The notes below the pieces were generated by a model that worked only from the letters and a program-made list of their open reading frames with translations, was not told the DNA's origin and ran no database searches. Positions 47,712 through 58,300 of a stretch of 64,000 bases of DNA are shown here, in pieces. Source of the stretch: Streptomyces avermitilis MA-4680 = NBRC 14893 (GTDB lineage Bacteria > Actinomycetota > Actinomycetes > Streptomycetales > Streptomycetaceae); contig NC_003155.5 of assembly GCF_000009765.2 (NCBI RefSeq), positions 7,316,001 through 7,380,000 on the forward strand, written 5' to 3'. A program made the position numbers and the translations under genes. The first letter of the stretch is position 1, and each line of letters starts with the position of its first letter.

Positions 47712-48803
47712 GTGCATGTCGTACTCGCCGGTGGGGGGACCGCCGGCCACATCGAGCCCGCGCTCGCCCTCGCGGACGCCCTGCGCAGGCAGGACCCGAC
47801 CGTGGGGATCACGGCCCTGGGAACGGAGCGCGGCCTCGAGACCCGTCTCGTACCCGAGCGCGGTTACGACCTCGCGCTGATCCCCGCCGTCCCGCTGCCA
47901 CGCAAGCCCACGCCCGAGCTGATCACCGTCCCCGGGCGGCTGCGCGGCACGATCAAGGCGGCCGAGCAGATCCTGGAGCGCACCAAGGCGGACGCCGTGG
48001 TCGGCTTCGGCGGCTATGTCGCCCTGCCCGGCTACCTGGCCGCCAAGCGGCTCGGTGTGCCGATCGTCATCCACGAGGCCAACGCCCGCCCCGGCCTGGC
48101 CAACAAGATCGGCTCGCGGTACGCGGCCCAGGTCGCCGTGTCCACCCCGGACAGCAAGCTGCGCGGCGCCCGCTACATCGGCATCCCGCTGCGCCGCTCC
48201 ATCGCCACCCTCGACCGGGCCGCCGTACGCCCCGAGGCGCGCGCCGCGTTCGGACTCGACCCGAACCTGCCGACGCTGCTGGTCTCCGGCGGCTCGCAGG
48301 GCGCCCGCCGGCTCAACGAGGTGGTCCAGCAGGTCGCGCCGTACCTCCAGCAGGCCGGCATCCAGATCCTGCACGCGGTCGGCCCGAAGAACGAAATGCC
48401 GCAGGTCCACCAGATGCCGGGGATGCCCCCGTACATCCCGGTACCGTACGTGGACCGGATGGACCTCGCCTACGCCGCTGCCGACATGATGCTCTGCCGC
48501 GCGGGCGCGATGACCGTCGCCGAACTCTCCGCCGTCGGACTCCCGGCCGCCTACGTCCCGCTGCCCATCGGCAACGGCGAACAGCGGCTGAACGCCCAGC
48601 CGGTGGTCAAGGCCGGCGGCGGCCTCCTCGTCGACGACGCGGAACTGACACCCGAGTGGGTCCAGGGCAACGTCCTGCCCGTCCTCGCCGACCCGCACCG
48701 GCTGTACGAGATGTCCCGCGCCGCCAGCGAGTTCGGCCGTCGGGACGCCGACGACCTGCTCGTCGGCATGGTGTACGAGGCAATCGCCGCACGCCACCGC
48801 TAG
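47712..48803 (+). CDS. murG: Lipid II synthase MurG
   Basis: Transfers GlcNAc from UDP-GlcNAc to lipid I at the inner membrane face. The 363-residue GT-B enzyme shows the glycine loop LAGGGTAGHIEPALALAD, HEANARPGLANKI, VSGGSQGARRLNEVV, and the UDP site MLCRAGAMTVAEL followed by PLPIGNGEQRLNAQ. GTG 47712 lies 6 nt after the ftsW stop. Confidence 0.96.
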   Translation: MHVVLAGGGTAGHIEPALALADALRRQDPTVGITALGTERGLETRLVPERGYDLALIPAVPLPRKPTPELITVPGRLRGTIKAAEQILERTKADAVVGFGGYVALPGYLAAKRLGVPIVIHEANARPGLANKIGSRYAAQVAVSTPDSKLRGARYIGIPLRRSIATLDRAAVRPEARAAFGLDPNLPTLLVSGGSQGARRLNEVVQQVAPYLQQAGIQILHAVGPKNEMPQVHQMPGMPPYIPVPYVDRMDLAYAAADMMLCRAGAMTVAELSAVGLPAAYVPLPIGNGEQRLNAQPVVKAGGGLLVDDAELTPEWVQGNVLPVLADPHRLYEMSRAASEFGRRDADDLLVGMVYEAIAARHR

Positions 48804-49018
48804 GGTCTGTCCCGCGGGTCGGCCCGACGCGAGGCGGCGGCGTCCGACCGGCGGAGCCGAGCGGGGTCCGGTGGGTCAACTGCGAGGCGGCGGAGGCTGT
48901 GACGTCAGCCGCCGCCGCGGCGACCGCCAAAGCCGCGGCAGATGTACTGGCGGACCACGCGGCCCCCGGCGGGAGCCGCCTGACGGGCCCCAGGAAGGCA
49001 TGAGGGAAGGCAGGGAGC
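48804..49018. other. Gap between murG and ftsQ, position of murC in mycobacteria
   Basis: No murC is present. One frame stays open with Ala-rich sequence (AAEAVTSAAAAATAKAAADV) up to TGA 49003, but it has no start with an RBS. The gap ends with AGGGAG, the ribosome site of ftsQ. Confidence 0.5.
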
Positions 49019-49810
49019 GTGGCCGGACCGACGACCGCCGAGCGCGGCGAACGGCAGAAGCTGGAGTCCGGCCCGCCCCGGCTGCCCCGCCTGCGGCCCC
49101 GGCCCCGTACGTTCATCATCCTTTTGTGTGCGGTGGTGTTGGCGGGCGCCGGATCCGTGTGGGTCCTCTACGGTTCCCCGTGGCTGCGCGTGGAGCGTGT
49201 GTCCGTCTCCGGGACACGGGTCCTGACGGAGGGTCAGGTGCGCGAAGCGGCCGATGTGTCGCTCGGATCGCCCCTGATTTCCGTCGGTATCGACGAGATT
49301 GAGGCGCGATTGCGCCAGAAATTGCCCCGAATTGACTCGGTTGATGTCGTCCGTTCCTGGCCTCATGGAATCGGGCTGAAAGTGACCGAGCGCACTCCGG
49401 TCCTGATTGTCGAAAACTCCGGAAACGGGGGAAAGTACGTCGAAGTGGACGCCAAGGGAGTGCGATTCGCGACGGTTTCGGACGCTCCGAAGGGCGTGCC
49501 CGTGCTGGAATTGGCCGTCTCCCGGTCGGCGGCGGCCCTGCGGCGCTTCCCCGAGGCCCGGCTGGTGCGGGAGGCGGTCCGGGTCGCCGGGGACCTCCCG
49601 GCCGCCGTCGCCCGCGACACCGGCACCGTCAAGGTCCGCTCGTACGACTCCATCTCGCTGGAGTTGAGCGGCGGTCGCACCGTGATGTGGGGGAGCGGCG
49701 AGAAGGGCAGCGCGAAAGCCAGGACGCTCACCGCTCTCCTGAAAGCCTCTCCCGGGGCGCGGCACTTCGACGTGAGCGTGCCCACTGCCCCTGCGTCATC
49801 AGGGAGTTGA
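49019..49810 (+). CDS. ftsQ: Division protein FtsQ/DivIB
   Basis: A 263-residue bitopic protein of the divisome that recruits FtsL/DivIC. Basic cytosolic N-terminus, one helix (FIILLCAVVLAGAGSVWVLY), then a POTRA domain (LRVERVSVSGTRVLTEGQVR) and the FtsQ beta domain. GTG 49019 has AGGGAG upstream. Third-position G+C drops around 49270-49480 (GATTTCC, GAATTGACT), unlike its neighbours. Confidence 0.93.
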   Translation: MAGPTTAERGERQKLESGPPRLPRLRPRPRTFIILLCAVVLAGAGSVWVLYGSPWLRVERVSVSGTRVLTEGQVREAADVSLGSPLISVGIDEIEARLRQKLPRIDSVDVVRSWPHGIGLKVTERTPVLIVENSGNGGKYVEVDAKGVRFATVSDAPKGVPVLELAVSRSAAALRRFPEARLVREAVRVAGDLPAAVARDTGTVKVRSYDSISLELSGGRTVMWGSGEKGSAKARTLTALLKASPGARHFDVSVPTAPASSGS

Positions 49811-50086
49811 CGCACATCTGCGCAGGCCAGCACCCTGGTTGGGCACTGCTACGGCTGATCACATAGGGTGAAAAGAAAAACGGGAGGTTCGGCGTGTTCG
49901 TTGAACGTGCGCCACTTGTCGACTTAGTGTCCTGTTCGGAAGAGTCCAGGGAACAGACACACTGGTAACCCTAAACTTCAGCGTTAGGGTTCGGGTCGGC
50001 GTTCGGACCGTCCCATTCGGCATCAGTCGTCGGATCGCGTCATCCGCGAGGCGGCGACACGTAACTCGAGGCGAGAGGCCTTCGAC
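49811..50086 (+). promoter_or_regulatory. ftsZ: ftsZ promoter region
   Basis: TTGAAC (49901-49906) and TAGTGT (49925-49930), spaced 18 nt, form one candidate promoter. GACAC, the WhiA core, occurs at 49956-49960 and 50056-50060. An inverted repeat AACCCTAA-N9-TTAGGGTT spans 49967-49991. Several ftsZ promoters, including a sporulation one, are known in S. coelicolor. Confidence 0.6.
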
Positions 50087-51277
50087 GTGGCAGCACCGCA
50101 GAACTACCTCGCAGTCATCAAAGTCATCGGTGTCGGCGGCGGTGGTGTCAATGCCATCAACCGGATGATCGAGGTCGGTCTCAAGGGCGTCGAGTTCATC
50201 GCCATCAACACGGACGCGCAAGCTCTGTTGATGAGCGACGCCGACGTCAAACTCGACGTCGGTCGCGAACTCACCCGCGGACTCGGCGCCGGAGCCAACC
50301 CGGCTGTCGGCCGCAAGGCAGCCGAGGACCACCGCGAGGAGATCGAGGAGGTCCTCAAGGGGGCCGACATGGTCTTCGTGACGGCCGGGGAAGGCGGCGG
50401 CACCGGCACCGGCGGCGCGCCCGTCGTGGCCAACATCGCCCGCTCGCTCGGCGCCCTCACCATCGGCGTGGTCACGCGCCCGTTCACTTTCGAGGGACGG
50501 CGCCGCGCCAACCAGGCGGAGGACGGCATCGCCGAACTCCGCGAAGAGGTCGACACCCTCATCGTCATCCCGAACGACCGGCTGCTGTCCATCTCGGACC
50601 GCCAGGTCTCGGTCCTCGACGCCTTCAAGTCGGCGGACCAGGTCCTGCTCTCCGGTGTTCAGGGCATCACCGACCTCATCACCACGCCCGGTCTGATCAA
50701 CCTCGACTTCGCCGACGTGAAGTCCGTGATGTCCGAGGCCGGTTCGGCGCTCATGGGCATCGGCTCGGCCCGCGGCGACGACCGCGCGGTGGCGGCGGCC
50801 GAGATGGCGATCTCCTCGCCACTCCTGGAAGCCTCCATCGACGGCGCCCGTGGCGTCCTGCTCTCCATCTCCGGCGGCTCCGACCTCGGCCTGTTCGAGA
50901 TCAACGAGGCGGCCCAGCTGGTGAGCGAGGCCGCGCACCCCGAGGCCAACATCATCTTCGGCGCGGTCATCGACGACGCCCTCGGCGACGAGGTGCGCGT
51001 CACCGTCATCGCCGCCGGGTTCGACGGCGGCCAGCCGCCTTCGAAGCGGGACACCGTCCTCGGCTCGTCCTCCGCCAAGCGCGACGAGCCCACGCCGGCC
51101 CGGCCCGCCGAGAGCCGCCCGTCCTTCGGCTCGCTCGGCAGCGTCACGCCGAAGGAGGCCCCGGAGCCCGCGCCGGAGCCGGTGAACGAACTCCCGGTCT
51201 CGCCGCCGGTCCCGCCGTCCCGGACCTACTCGGACAGCGCGGCCGAAGAGCTGGACGTGCCGGACTTCCTGAAGTGA
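50087..51277 (+). CDS. ftsZ: Cell division GTPase FtsZ
   Basis: The tubulin-like ring protein; in Streptomyces it forms vegetative cross-walls and sporulation ladders. The 396 residues show [19 protein letters not shown], the tubulin signature [14 protein letters not shown], the T7 synergy loop [11 protein letters not shown], and the C-terminal peptide ending LDVPDFLK used by SepF and membrane anchors. The linker (about 320-380) is Pro/Glu/Ser-rich. GTG 50087 has GAGAGG upstream. Its stop overlaps the pgeF start. Confidence 0.97.
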   Translation: MAAPQNYLAVIKVIGVGGGGVNAINRMIEVGLKGVEFIAINTDAQALLMSDADVKLDVGRELTRGLGAGANPAVGRKAAEDHREEIEEVLKGADMVFVTAGEGGGTGTGGAPVVANIARSLGALTIGVVTRPFTFEGRRRANQAEDGIAELREEVDTLIVIPNDRLLSISDRQVSVLDAFKSADQVLLSGVQGITDLITTPGLINLDFADVKSVMSEAGSALMGIGSARGDDRAVAAAEMAISSPLLEASIDGARGVLLSISGGSDLGLFEINEAAQLVSEAAHPEANIIFGAVIDDALGDEVRVTVIAAGFDGGQPPSKRDTVLGSSSAKRDEPTPARPAESRPSFGSLGSVTPKEAPEPAPEPVNELPVSPPVPPSRTYSDSAAEELDVPDFLK

Positions 51278-52002
51278 TAGGACAGCGCGACACCGTGAGC
51301 GGCGCGCACTTCGCCTTCACCGACCGGTGGGGCGGGGTGAGCGCCGTTCCGTACGAGGAGCTCAACCTCGGCGGAGCGGTCGGCGACGACTCCGACGCCG
51401 TACGTACCAATCGTGAACTGGCCGCCAAGTCCATGGGGCTCGACCCGGCCCGGGTGGTCTGGATGAACCAGGTGCACGGGCCGGACGTGGCCGTGGTCGA
51501 CGAGCCGTGGGGGGCGCGGCCCGTGGCCGAGGTCGACGCGATCGTCACCCGGCGCCGCGGACTCGCCCTCGCCGTACTCACCGCCGACTGCACGCCGGTT
51601 CTGCTCGCCGACCCCGTCGCCGGGGTCGCGGCCGCCGCCCACGCCGGGCGGCCCGGCATGATCGCCGGAGTCGTGCCGGCCGCCGTCGAGGCGATGGTGG
51701 AGCTGGGTGCCGACCCGTCCCGGATCGTCGCCCGTACCGGCCCCGCCGTCTGCGGCCGCTGCTACGAAGTGCCGGACGCGATGCGCGCCGAGGTCGCGGC
51801 CGTCGAACCCGCGGCGTACGCCGAGACCAGTTGGGGCACGCCCGCGGTGGATGTGAGCGCCGGCGTGCACGCGCAGCTCGAACGGCTCGGGGTGTGCGAC
51901 CGGGAGCAGTCGCCGGTGTGCACCCTCGAATCCGGTGACCACTTCTCGTACCGCCGCGACCGCACCACCGGTCGGCTCGCGGGCTATGTCTGGCTGGACT
52001 GA
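51274..52002 (+). CDS. pgeF: Peptidoglycan editing factor PgeF (YfiH/multicopper laccase-fold)
   Basis: A 242-residue YlmD/YfiH protein. In E. coli this family removes L-Ser-containing muropeptide precursors; relatives act on purine nucleosides. Zinc/active-site residues are visible in [10 protein letters not shown] (His), [10 protein letters not shown] (Cys) and [10 protein letters not shown] (His). The GTG start overlaps the ftsZ stop as GTGA. Its fixed place after ftsZ fits a role in wall precursor quality. Confidence 0.9.
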   Translation: MIGQRDTVSGAHFAFTDRWGGVSAVPYEELNLGGAVGDDSDAVRTNRELAAKSMGLDPARVVWMNQVHGPDVAVVDEPWGARPVAEVDAIVTRRRGLALAVLTADCTPVLLADPVAGVAAAAHAGRPGMIAGVVPAAVEAMVELGADPSRIVARTGPAVCGRCYEVPDAMRAEVAAVEPAAYAETSWGTPAVDVSAGVHAQLERLGVCDREQSPVCTLESGDHFSYRRDRTTGRLAGYVWLD

Positions 52003-52008
52003 TGGTGC

Positions 52009-52728
52009 ATGACGGACCGTAAGGATCAACTCGCCGCAAACCTGGCGAAAGTGGAGGACCGCATCGCGGCCGCGTGTGCGGCCGCCGGGCGTGGGCGGGA
52101 GGAGGTGACCCTCATCGTGGTCACCAAGACCTACCCTGCGATCGATGTGCGGATCCTGTCGGAACTCGGTGTGCGCGATGTCGCCGAGAACAAGGACCAG
52201 GACGCGGCGCCCAAGGCCGCCGAGTGCTCGGATCTGCCGCTCAAGTGGCACTTTGTCGGTCAGTTGCAGACCAATAAGGTGCGCTCTGTGGTGGGTTATG
52301 CCGATGTCGTGCAATCCGTCGATCGTCCCAAGCTTGTCACGGCTCTGTCGAAGGAAGCCGTGCGCGCCGGGCGCGAAGTGGGCTGCCTGATCCAGGTCGC
52401 GCTGGATGCTCAGGAGTACGGACGGGGAGAGCGCGGCGGTGTGGGACCCGGCGGACTCGAAGAGTTGGGCGACCTCGTCGCCGAGGCTCCGGGCCTGAGG
52501 CTGGACGGGCTGATGACCGTCGCGCCGCTCACCGGGGAGTACGCGGGTCGCCAACGGGCGGCGTTCGACCGGTTGATGGATTTGTCGACTGACCTGCGCC
52601 GAGCCCATCCGGCTGCGAACATGGTTTCCGCAGGGATGAGTGCGGACCTCGAGGAGGCCGTGGCGGCCGGGGCGACACATGTGCGCGTCGGCACTGCGGT
52701 ACTCGGCGTCCGCCCCAGGCTCGGGTAA
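52009..52728 (+). CDS. PLP homeostasis protein YggS/PLPBP
   Basis: A 239-residue single-domain PLP-binding barrel. The PLP lysine is in LIVVTKTYPAIDVR; other PLP contacts are WHFVGQLQTNKVR, MSADLEEAVAAGATHVRVG and TAVLG. It controls pyridoxal phosphate balance rather than catalysing a known reaction. It lies 6 nt after pgeF. Confidence 0.93.
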   Translation: MTDRKDQLAANLAKVEDRIAAACAAAGRGREEVTLIVVTKTYPAIDVRILSELGVRDVAENKDQDAAPKAAECSDLPLKWHFVGQLQTNKVRSVVGYADVVQSVDRPKLVTALSKEAVRAGREVGCLIQVALDAQEYGRGERGGVGPGGLEELGDLVAEAPGLRLDGLMTVAPLTGEYAGRQRAAFDRLMDLSTDLRRAHPAANMVSAGMSADLEEAVAAGATHVRVGTAVLGVRPRLG

Positions 52729-52858
52729 CGTCGCCAAGAAGTCGGACCACAGCAGAAAATATGGTCATTACCGCCGATAGGCGGGCGCAACGACCTCGTG
52801 GATCGCGGGCACTTGGCACATCGTCAGTGGATCCACCACAGAGCGGAGGACTCAGAGC

Positions 52859-53500
52859 ATGGCCGGCGCGATGCGCAAGATGGCGGTCTACCTCGGCCTC
52901 GTGGAGGACGATGGGTATGACGGCAGGGGATTCGATCCCGACGACGACTTCGAGCCAGAGCTCGACCCGGAGCCCGAGCGGGACCGCAGGCGGCATGAAC
53001 CGCCACACCAGTCACACCAGGCACTTCACCCTCAACGGGACGAATCGGTACGAGTGGTACAGCCGCCGATGCAGCGGGATCCTGTGCCGCATTCCGCTTC
53101 GCTCCCCGCGGAATCCGTACGGCCTGCACGAATCGCCCCCGTGGCATCCATCACACAAGAACGTCAAAGCCTGGAGAAGAACGCACCGGTGATCATGCCC
53201 AAGGTCGTGTCGGAACGGGAGCCTTACCGGATCACCACGCTCCATCCGCGGACCTACAACGAGGCCCGTACCATCGGGGAACACTTCCGCGAAGGCACCC
53301 CGGTGATCATGAATCTGACCGAGATGGATGACACTGATGCGAAGCGACTTGTCGACTTTGCGGCCGGTTTGGTGTTTGGTCTTCACGGCAGCATCGAGCG
53401 GGTGACGCAGAAGGTGTTCCTGTTGTCGCCTGCTAACGTCGATGTCACGGCGGAGGACAAGGCCCGCATCGCAGAGGGCGGGTTCTTCAACCAGAGCTGA
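52859..53500 (+). CDS. sepF: Cell division protein SepF
   Basis: A 213-residue SepF, the membrane tether and bundling factor of FtsZ. The N-terminus ([20 protein letters not shown]) is the amphipathic membrane helix; an acidic/basic linker with His and Gln follows. The C-terminal SepF core (about 115-205) has [13 protein letters not shown]-like [20 protein letters not shown] and [23 protein letters not shown] 52859 has GGAGGA upstream; a 130-nt gap before it likely holds a promoter. Confidence 0.94.
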   Translation: MAGAMRKMAVYLGLVEDDGYDGRGFDPDDDFEPELDPEPERDRRRHEPPHQSHQALHPQRDESVRVVQPPMQRDPVPHSASLPAESVRPARIAPVASITQERQSLEKNAPVIMPKVVSEREPYRITTLHPRTYNEARTIGEHFREGTPVIMNLTEMDDTDAKRLVDFAAGLVFGLHGSIERVTQKVFLLSPANVDVTAEDKARIAEGGFFNQS

Positions 53501-53551
53501 GACGCACCACCGGAATGAAGCACGGGAACAGGGGAGAGGGAAACACGGATC

Positions 53552-53836
53552 ATGAGCGTGGTCTTCGATGTCATCTACATCGCGCTGATGTGTTTCCTCA
53601 TCGTGCTGATCTTCCGGTTGGTCATGGACTACGTCTTCCAGTTCGCCCGCTCATGGCAACCCGGCAAGGCGATGGTGGTCGTTCTGGAGGCCACCTACAC
53701 TGTCACTGATCCACCGCTCAAGCTTCTGCGGCGGTTCATTCCGCCGCTGCGTCTCGGGGGCGTGGCGCTAGACCTGTCCTTCTTCGTACTGATGATCATC
53801 GTCTACATCCTGATCTCCGTCGTGAGCCGGCTGTGA
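53552..53836 (+). CDS. YggT-family membrane protein
   Basis: A 94-residue protein with two membrane regions (VIYIALMCFLIVLIFRLVM; LSFFVLMIIVYILISVV) joined by the conserved loop ATYTVTDPPLKLLRRFIPPL. It always lies between sepF and divIVA in actinobacteria, which suggests a role near the divisome or pole; function is not established. Confidence 0.9.
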   Translation: MSVVFDVIYIALMCFLIVLIFRLVMDYVFQFARSWQPGKAMVVVLEATYTVTDPPLKLLRRFIPPLRLGGVALDLSFFVLMIIVYILISVVSRL

Positions 53837-53882
53837 ACGATACGGTCTTGCCGAATGCCGACGACTACGTTGAGGTGAAGAG

Positions 53883-55109
53883 ATGCCGTTGACCCCCGAG
53901 GACGTGCGGAACAAGCAGTTCACGACCGTCCGCCTCCGAGAAGGCTATGACGAGGACGAGGTCGATGCCTTCCTCGACGAGGTCGAAGCCGAACTGACCC
54001 GCCTGCTCCGCGAGAACGAGGACCTGCGCGCCAAGCTGGCCGCGGCCACGCGTGCCGCTGCGCAGAACCAGCAGCAGGGCATGCGCAAGCCACCCGAGCA
54101 GCAACAGGACCAGCAGCAGGGCATGCGAGGTCCCGGTTCTCCGGTGCCCGCCGGGATATCGGGCCCGCCGCAGCAGCAGCAGATGGGTGGCCCCATGGGC
54201 GGCCCGCCGCAGCTGCCGAGCGGCGCCCCGCAGCTGCCTGCCGGTCCCGGTGGCGGCCAGGGTGGCCCGCAGGGCCCCGGCCCGATGGGTCAGGGTCAGA
54301 TGGGTCAGGGCCCGATGGGCCAGGGTCAGATGGGCCAGGGACCGATGGGCCAGGGCCAGATGGGCCAGGGCCAGATGGGTCAGGGTCCGATGGGCCAGGG
54401 CCCCGGCCAGATGCAGGGCCAGATGCAGCAGATGGGCGGTCCCATGGGCGGTCCCATGGGTGGCCCCATGGGCGGTCATGGCCCGCAGATGTCGCAGCCC
54501 GGTCAGGGCCCCGGCGGCGACAGCGCCGCGCGTGTGCTCTCGCTGGCCCAGCAGACCGCCGACCAGGCGATCGCCGAGGCTCGTTCCGAGGCCAACAAGA
54601 TCGTCGGCGAGGCCCGTAGCCGCGCCGAGGGTCTGGAGCGCGACGCCCGTGCCAAGGCGGACGCTCTCGAGCGGGACGCGCAGGAGAAGCACCGCGTAGC
54701 GATGGGCTCCCTGGAGTCCGCTCGCGCCACGCTGGAGCGCAAGGTCGAGGACCTGCGCGGCTTCGAGCGCGAGTACCGCACGCGGCTGAAGTCCTACCTG
54801 GAGTCGCAGCTGCGTCAGCTGGAAACCCAGGCCGACGACTCGCTGGCTCCGCCGCGGACTCCGGCGACCGCGTCCCTGCCGTCGTCCTCGCCGTCCATGG
54901 CTCCGGCGGGCGCGAGCGCCCCGTCGTACGGCGGCAACCAGACGATGGGTGGCCCTCCGGCTCCGGCCGCGCCTTCCTATGGCGGCCAGCAGCAGATGTC
55001 CCCGGCCATGACCCAGCCGATGGCCCCGGTCCGGCCGCAGGGCCCGTCGCCCATGCAGCAGGCGCCTTCGCCGATGCGCGGTTTCCTCATCGACGAGGAC
55101 GACAACTGA
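53883..55109 (+). CDS. divIVA: Polar growth determinant DivIVA
   Basis: A 408-residue coiled-coil scaffold that marks hyphal tips and branch sites and is essential in Streptomyces. The N-terminal membrane-curvature domain is [20 protein letters not shown], followed by the first coiled coil ([20 protein letters not shown]). A long Gln/Gly/Pro/Met linker (about 60-215) contains tandem [10 protein letters not shown] repeats. A second coiled coil runs about 215-310 ([20 protein letters not shown]). The tail is Pro/Ala/Ser-rich and ends [11 protein letters not shown] 53883 is preceded by GAGGTGAAGAG. Confidence 0.96.
   Translation: MPLTPEDVRNKQFTTVRLREGYDEDEVDAFLDEVEAELTRLLRENEDLRAKLAAATRAAAQNQQQGMRKPPEQQQDQQQGMRGPGSPVPAGISGPPQQQQMGGPMGGPPQLPSGAPQLPAGPGGGQGGPQGPGPMGQGQMGQGPMGQGQMGQGPMGQGQMGQGQMGQGPMGQGPGQMQGQMQQMGGPMGGPMGGPMGGHGPQMSQPGQGPGGDSAARVLSLAQQTADQAIAEARSEANKIVGEARSRAEGLERDARAKADALERDAQEKHRVAMGSLESARATLERKVEDLRGFEREYRTRLKSYLESQLRQLETQADDSLAPPRTPATASLPSSSPSMAPAGASAPSYGGNQTMGGPPAPAAPSYGGQQQMSPAMTQPMAPVRPQGPSPMQQAPSPMRGFLIDEDDN
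54281..54470 (+). repeat. divIVA: Degenerate 12-bp tandem repeats inside divIVA
   Basis: About ten units of CAGATGGGCCAGGG / CCGATGGGCCAGGG type encode alternating GQM and GPM tetrapeptides, followed by four GGTCCCATGGGC units. Copy number probably varies between strains. Confidence 0.85.
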
Positions 55110-55144
55110 CGGCCTCCCGTACGCCTTAGGCGTCGTCGGCGTTC

Positions 55145-55183
55145 AGGGCGGGGCCCCGGATTCTTCCGGGGCCCCGCCCTTTT
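55145..55183 (+). terminator. Terminator of the dcw cluster after divIVA
   Basis: Arms AGGGCGGGGCCCCGGA (55145-55160) and TCCGGGGCCCCGCCCT (55165-55180) form a perfect 16-bp stem with a 4-nt loop, followed by TTT. Confidence 0.92.
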
Positions 55184-55267
55184 GCGTGCTTCTGCGTCCG
55201 GGGCCTGCGCGGCGCTTGTGCAGTGTGTGTTCGGGCATGGGGACAGCTGTCCGTGCGTACGCAACGC

Positions 55268-55312
55268 CGAAGGCCCGGGCCCGCCAAGATCTTTGGCGGG
55301 CCCGGGCCTTCG
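55268..55312 (-). terminator. Terminator of ileS
   Basis: Arms 55268-55287 and 55293-55312 form a perfect 20-bp stem with a 5-nt loop, 36 nt beyond the ileS stop. Confidence 0.9.
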
Positions 55313-55347
55313 TGTGTGCCGCTGTGCCTTGCTGTGGTGCGTTGCCG

Positions 55348-58300
55348 TTACGCCTTGCGCAGGCGGAACGTCAGCGACAGGGACTCGTCGGTGAACGGCT
55401 CCCCGTATGTGTCGTCCGCCTCACCCTGGGCGAAGTCCGTGGCGAGGACCTCGTCGGCGATGAGCTCGGAGTGCTCGGACAGCGCCGCGATCACCTCCGG
55501 GTCCGTCGAGGTCCAGCGGAGCGCGATCCGGTCCGCCACGTCGAGGCCGCTGTTCTTGCGGGCCTCCTGGATCAGACGGATCGCGTCACGGGCGAGGCCC
55601 GCCTGCCGCAGTTCCTCCGTGATCTCCAGGTCGAGGGCGACCGTCGCACCGGAGTCGGACGCGACCGACCAGCCCTCGCGCGGAGTCTCGGTGATGATCA
55701 CCTCGTCCGGGGCGAGCGTCACCGTCTCGCCGTCGACCTCGACCGACGCCGTGCCCTCGCGCAGGGCCAGCGACAGCGCGGCCGCGTCGGCGCCCGCGAC
55801 AGCCTTCGCGACGGCCTGGACGCCCTTGCCGAACCGCTTGCCGAGCGCGCGGAAGTTCGCCTTGGCGGTGGTGTCGACCAGCGAGCCGCCGACCTCGCTC
55901 AGTGCGGCCAGGGATGTGACGTTCAGCTCTTCCGTGATCTGCGCGTGCAGCTCACGGTCGAGCGTTTCGAAGCCGGCCACCGCGACCAGCGCACGCGACA
56001 GCGGCTGCCGGGTCTTGACGCCCGACTCCGCGCGCGTGGCACGGCCGAGCTCGACGAGCCGCCGGACGAGCACCATCTGCTTCGACAGCTCCGGGTCGAT
56101 GGCGGACAGGTCCGCCTCCGGCCACGACGCCAGGTGTACGGACTCGGGGGCGCCCGGCGTCACCGGGAACACCAGGTCCTGCCAGACCCGCTCGGTGATG
56201 AACGGGGTCAGCGGGGCCATCAGGCGCGTGACCGTCTCGACGACCTCGTGCAGGGTGCGCAGCGCCGCCTTGTCGCCCTGCCAGAAGCGGCGACGGGAGC
56301 GGCGTACGTACCAGTTGGACAGGTCGTCGACGAACGCGGACAGGAGCTTGCCGGCGCGCTGGGTGTCGTACGACTCCAGGGCCTGCGTCACCTGGTCGGT
56401 GAGCGCGTGGAGTTCGGACAGGAGCCAGCGGTCGAGGACCGGGCGGTCCGCCGGGGCCGGGTCGGCCTCGCTGGGCGCCCAGCCCGACGTGCGCGCGTAC
56501 AGGGCCTGGAAGGCGACCGTGTTCCAGTACGTGAGGAGCGTCTTGCGGACGACCTCCTGGATGGTGCCGTGGCCCACGCGGCGCGCCGCCCACGGGGAGC
56601 CGCCCGCCGCCATGAACCAGCGCACCGCGTCCGCTCCGTGCTGGTCCATCAGCGGGATCGGCTGAAGGATGTTGCCCAGGTGCTTGGACATCTTGCGGCC
56701 GTCCTCGGCGAGGATGTGGCCGAGGCACACCACGTTCTCGTACGAGGACTTGTCGAAGACGAGCGTGCCGACCGCCATCAGCGTGTAGAACCAGCCTCGC
56801 GTCTGGTCGATGGCCTCGCTGATGAACTGCGCGGGGTAGCGGCTCTCGAAGAGCTCCTTGTTCTTGTACGGGTAGCCCCACTGCGCGAACGGCATCGAAC
56901 CCGAGTCGTACCAGGCGTCGATGACCTCCGGGACGCGGGTCGCCGTCCGCCCGCAGCCGTCCTGGGGGCAGGCGAAGGTGACCGCGTCGATGAACGGGCG
57001 GTGCGGGTCCAGGTTCGACTGGTCGGTGCCTGTCAGCTCGGAGAGCTCCGCGCGGGAGCCGACGCAGGTGAGGTGGCCCTCCTCGCAGGTCCACAGCGGG
57101 AGCGGGGTGCCCCAGAAGCGGCTGCGGGACAGCGCCCAGTCGACGTTGTTGTTCAGCCAGTCACCGAAGCGGCCGTGCTTGACGGACTCCGGGAACCAGT
57201 TGGTCTTCTCGTTCTCCTGGAGGAGGCGGTCCTTGACGGCCGTGGTGCGGATGTACCAGGACGGCTGCGCGTAGTAGAGGAGCGCGGTGTGGCAGCGCCA
57301 GCAGTGCGGGTAGCTGTGCTCGTACGGGATGTGCTTGAAGAGCAGACCGCGGTTCTGGAGGTCCTCGGTGAGCTTTTCGTCCGCCTTCTTGAAGAAGACA
57401 CCGCCCACGAGGGGAACGTCCTCCTCGAAGGTCCCGTTCGTGCGGACGGGGTTCACCACCGGCAGGCCGTACTCACGGCAGACCTTGAGGTCGTCCTCAC
57501 CGAAGGCGGGGGACTGGTGGACCAGACCCGTACCGTCCTCGGTGGTGACGTACTCGGCGTTCACCACGTAGTGGGCGGGTGCCGGGAACTCGACCAGTTC
57601 GAACGGACGTTGATACGTCCAGCGCTCCATCTCGGCGCCGGTGAAGGTCTCGCCGGTGGTCTCCCAGCCCTCACCGAGGGCCTTCTCGACGAGCGGCTCG
57701 GCGACGACGAGCTTCTCCTCGCCGTTCGTCGCGACCACGTAGGTGACGTCGGGGTGCGCGGCGACGGCGGTGTTGGAGACCAGCGTCCACGGGGTCGTCG
57801 TCCACACCAGGAGCGCGGCCCGGCCGGCCAGCGGACCGGAGGTGAGTGGGAAACGGACGTAGACGGAGGGGTCGACGATCGTCTCGTAGCCCTGTGCCAG
57901 CTCGTGGTCCGACAGGCCGGTCTCGTCCTGCGGGCACCACGGGGCGACGCGGTAGTCCTGGACCAGCAGCCCCTTGTTGAAGATCTCCTTGAGCGACCAC
58001 CACACGGACTCGATGTACTCGGGGTCCATCGTGCGGTACGGGTCGTTCAGGTCGGTCCAGTAGCCCATGCGGGACGTGAGCTCTTCGAAGGCGTCGGTGT
58101 GGCGGGTCACGGACTCGCGGCACTTGGCGTTGAACTCGGCGATGCCGTACGCCTCGATGTCCTGCTTGCCGCTGAAGCCGAGCTCCTTCTCCACCGCCAG
58201 CTCCACCGGGAGGCCGTGGCAGTCCCAGCCGGCCTTGCGGGCCACGTGGTAGCCGCGCATGGTGCGGAAGCGGGGGAAGACGTCCTTGAAGACGCGGGCC

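Noticed and set aside
48871-49003. Ala-rich open frame between murG and ftsQ, considered as a murC remnant
   Set aside because: No MurC motif is readable and there is no start with an RBS. Ala-rich frames are common in such DNA.
54281-54470. Regular short repeats, considered as a CRISPR array
   Set aside because: Units of 12 bp without spacers, in frame inside divIVA and encoding GQM/GPM repeats.
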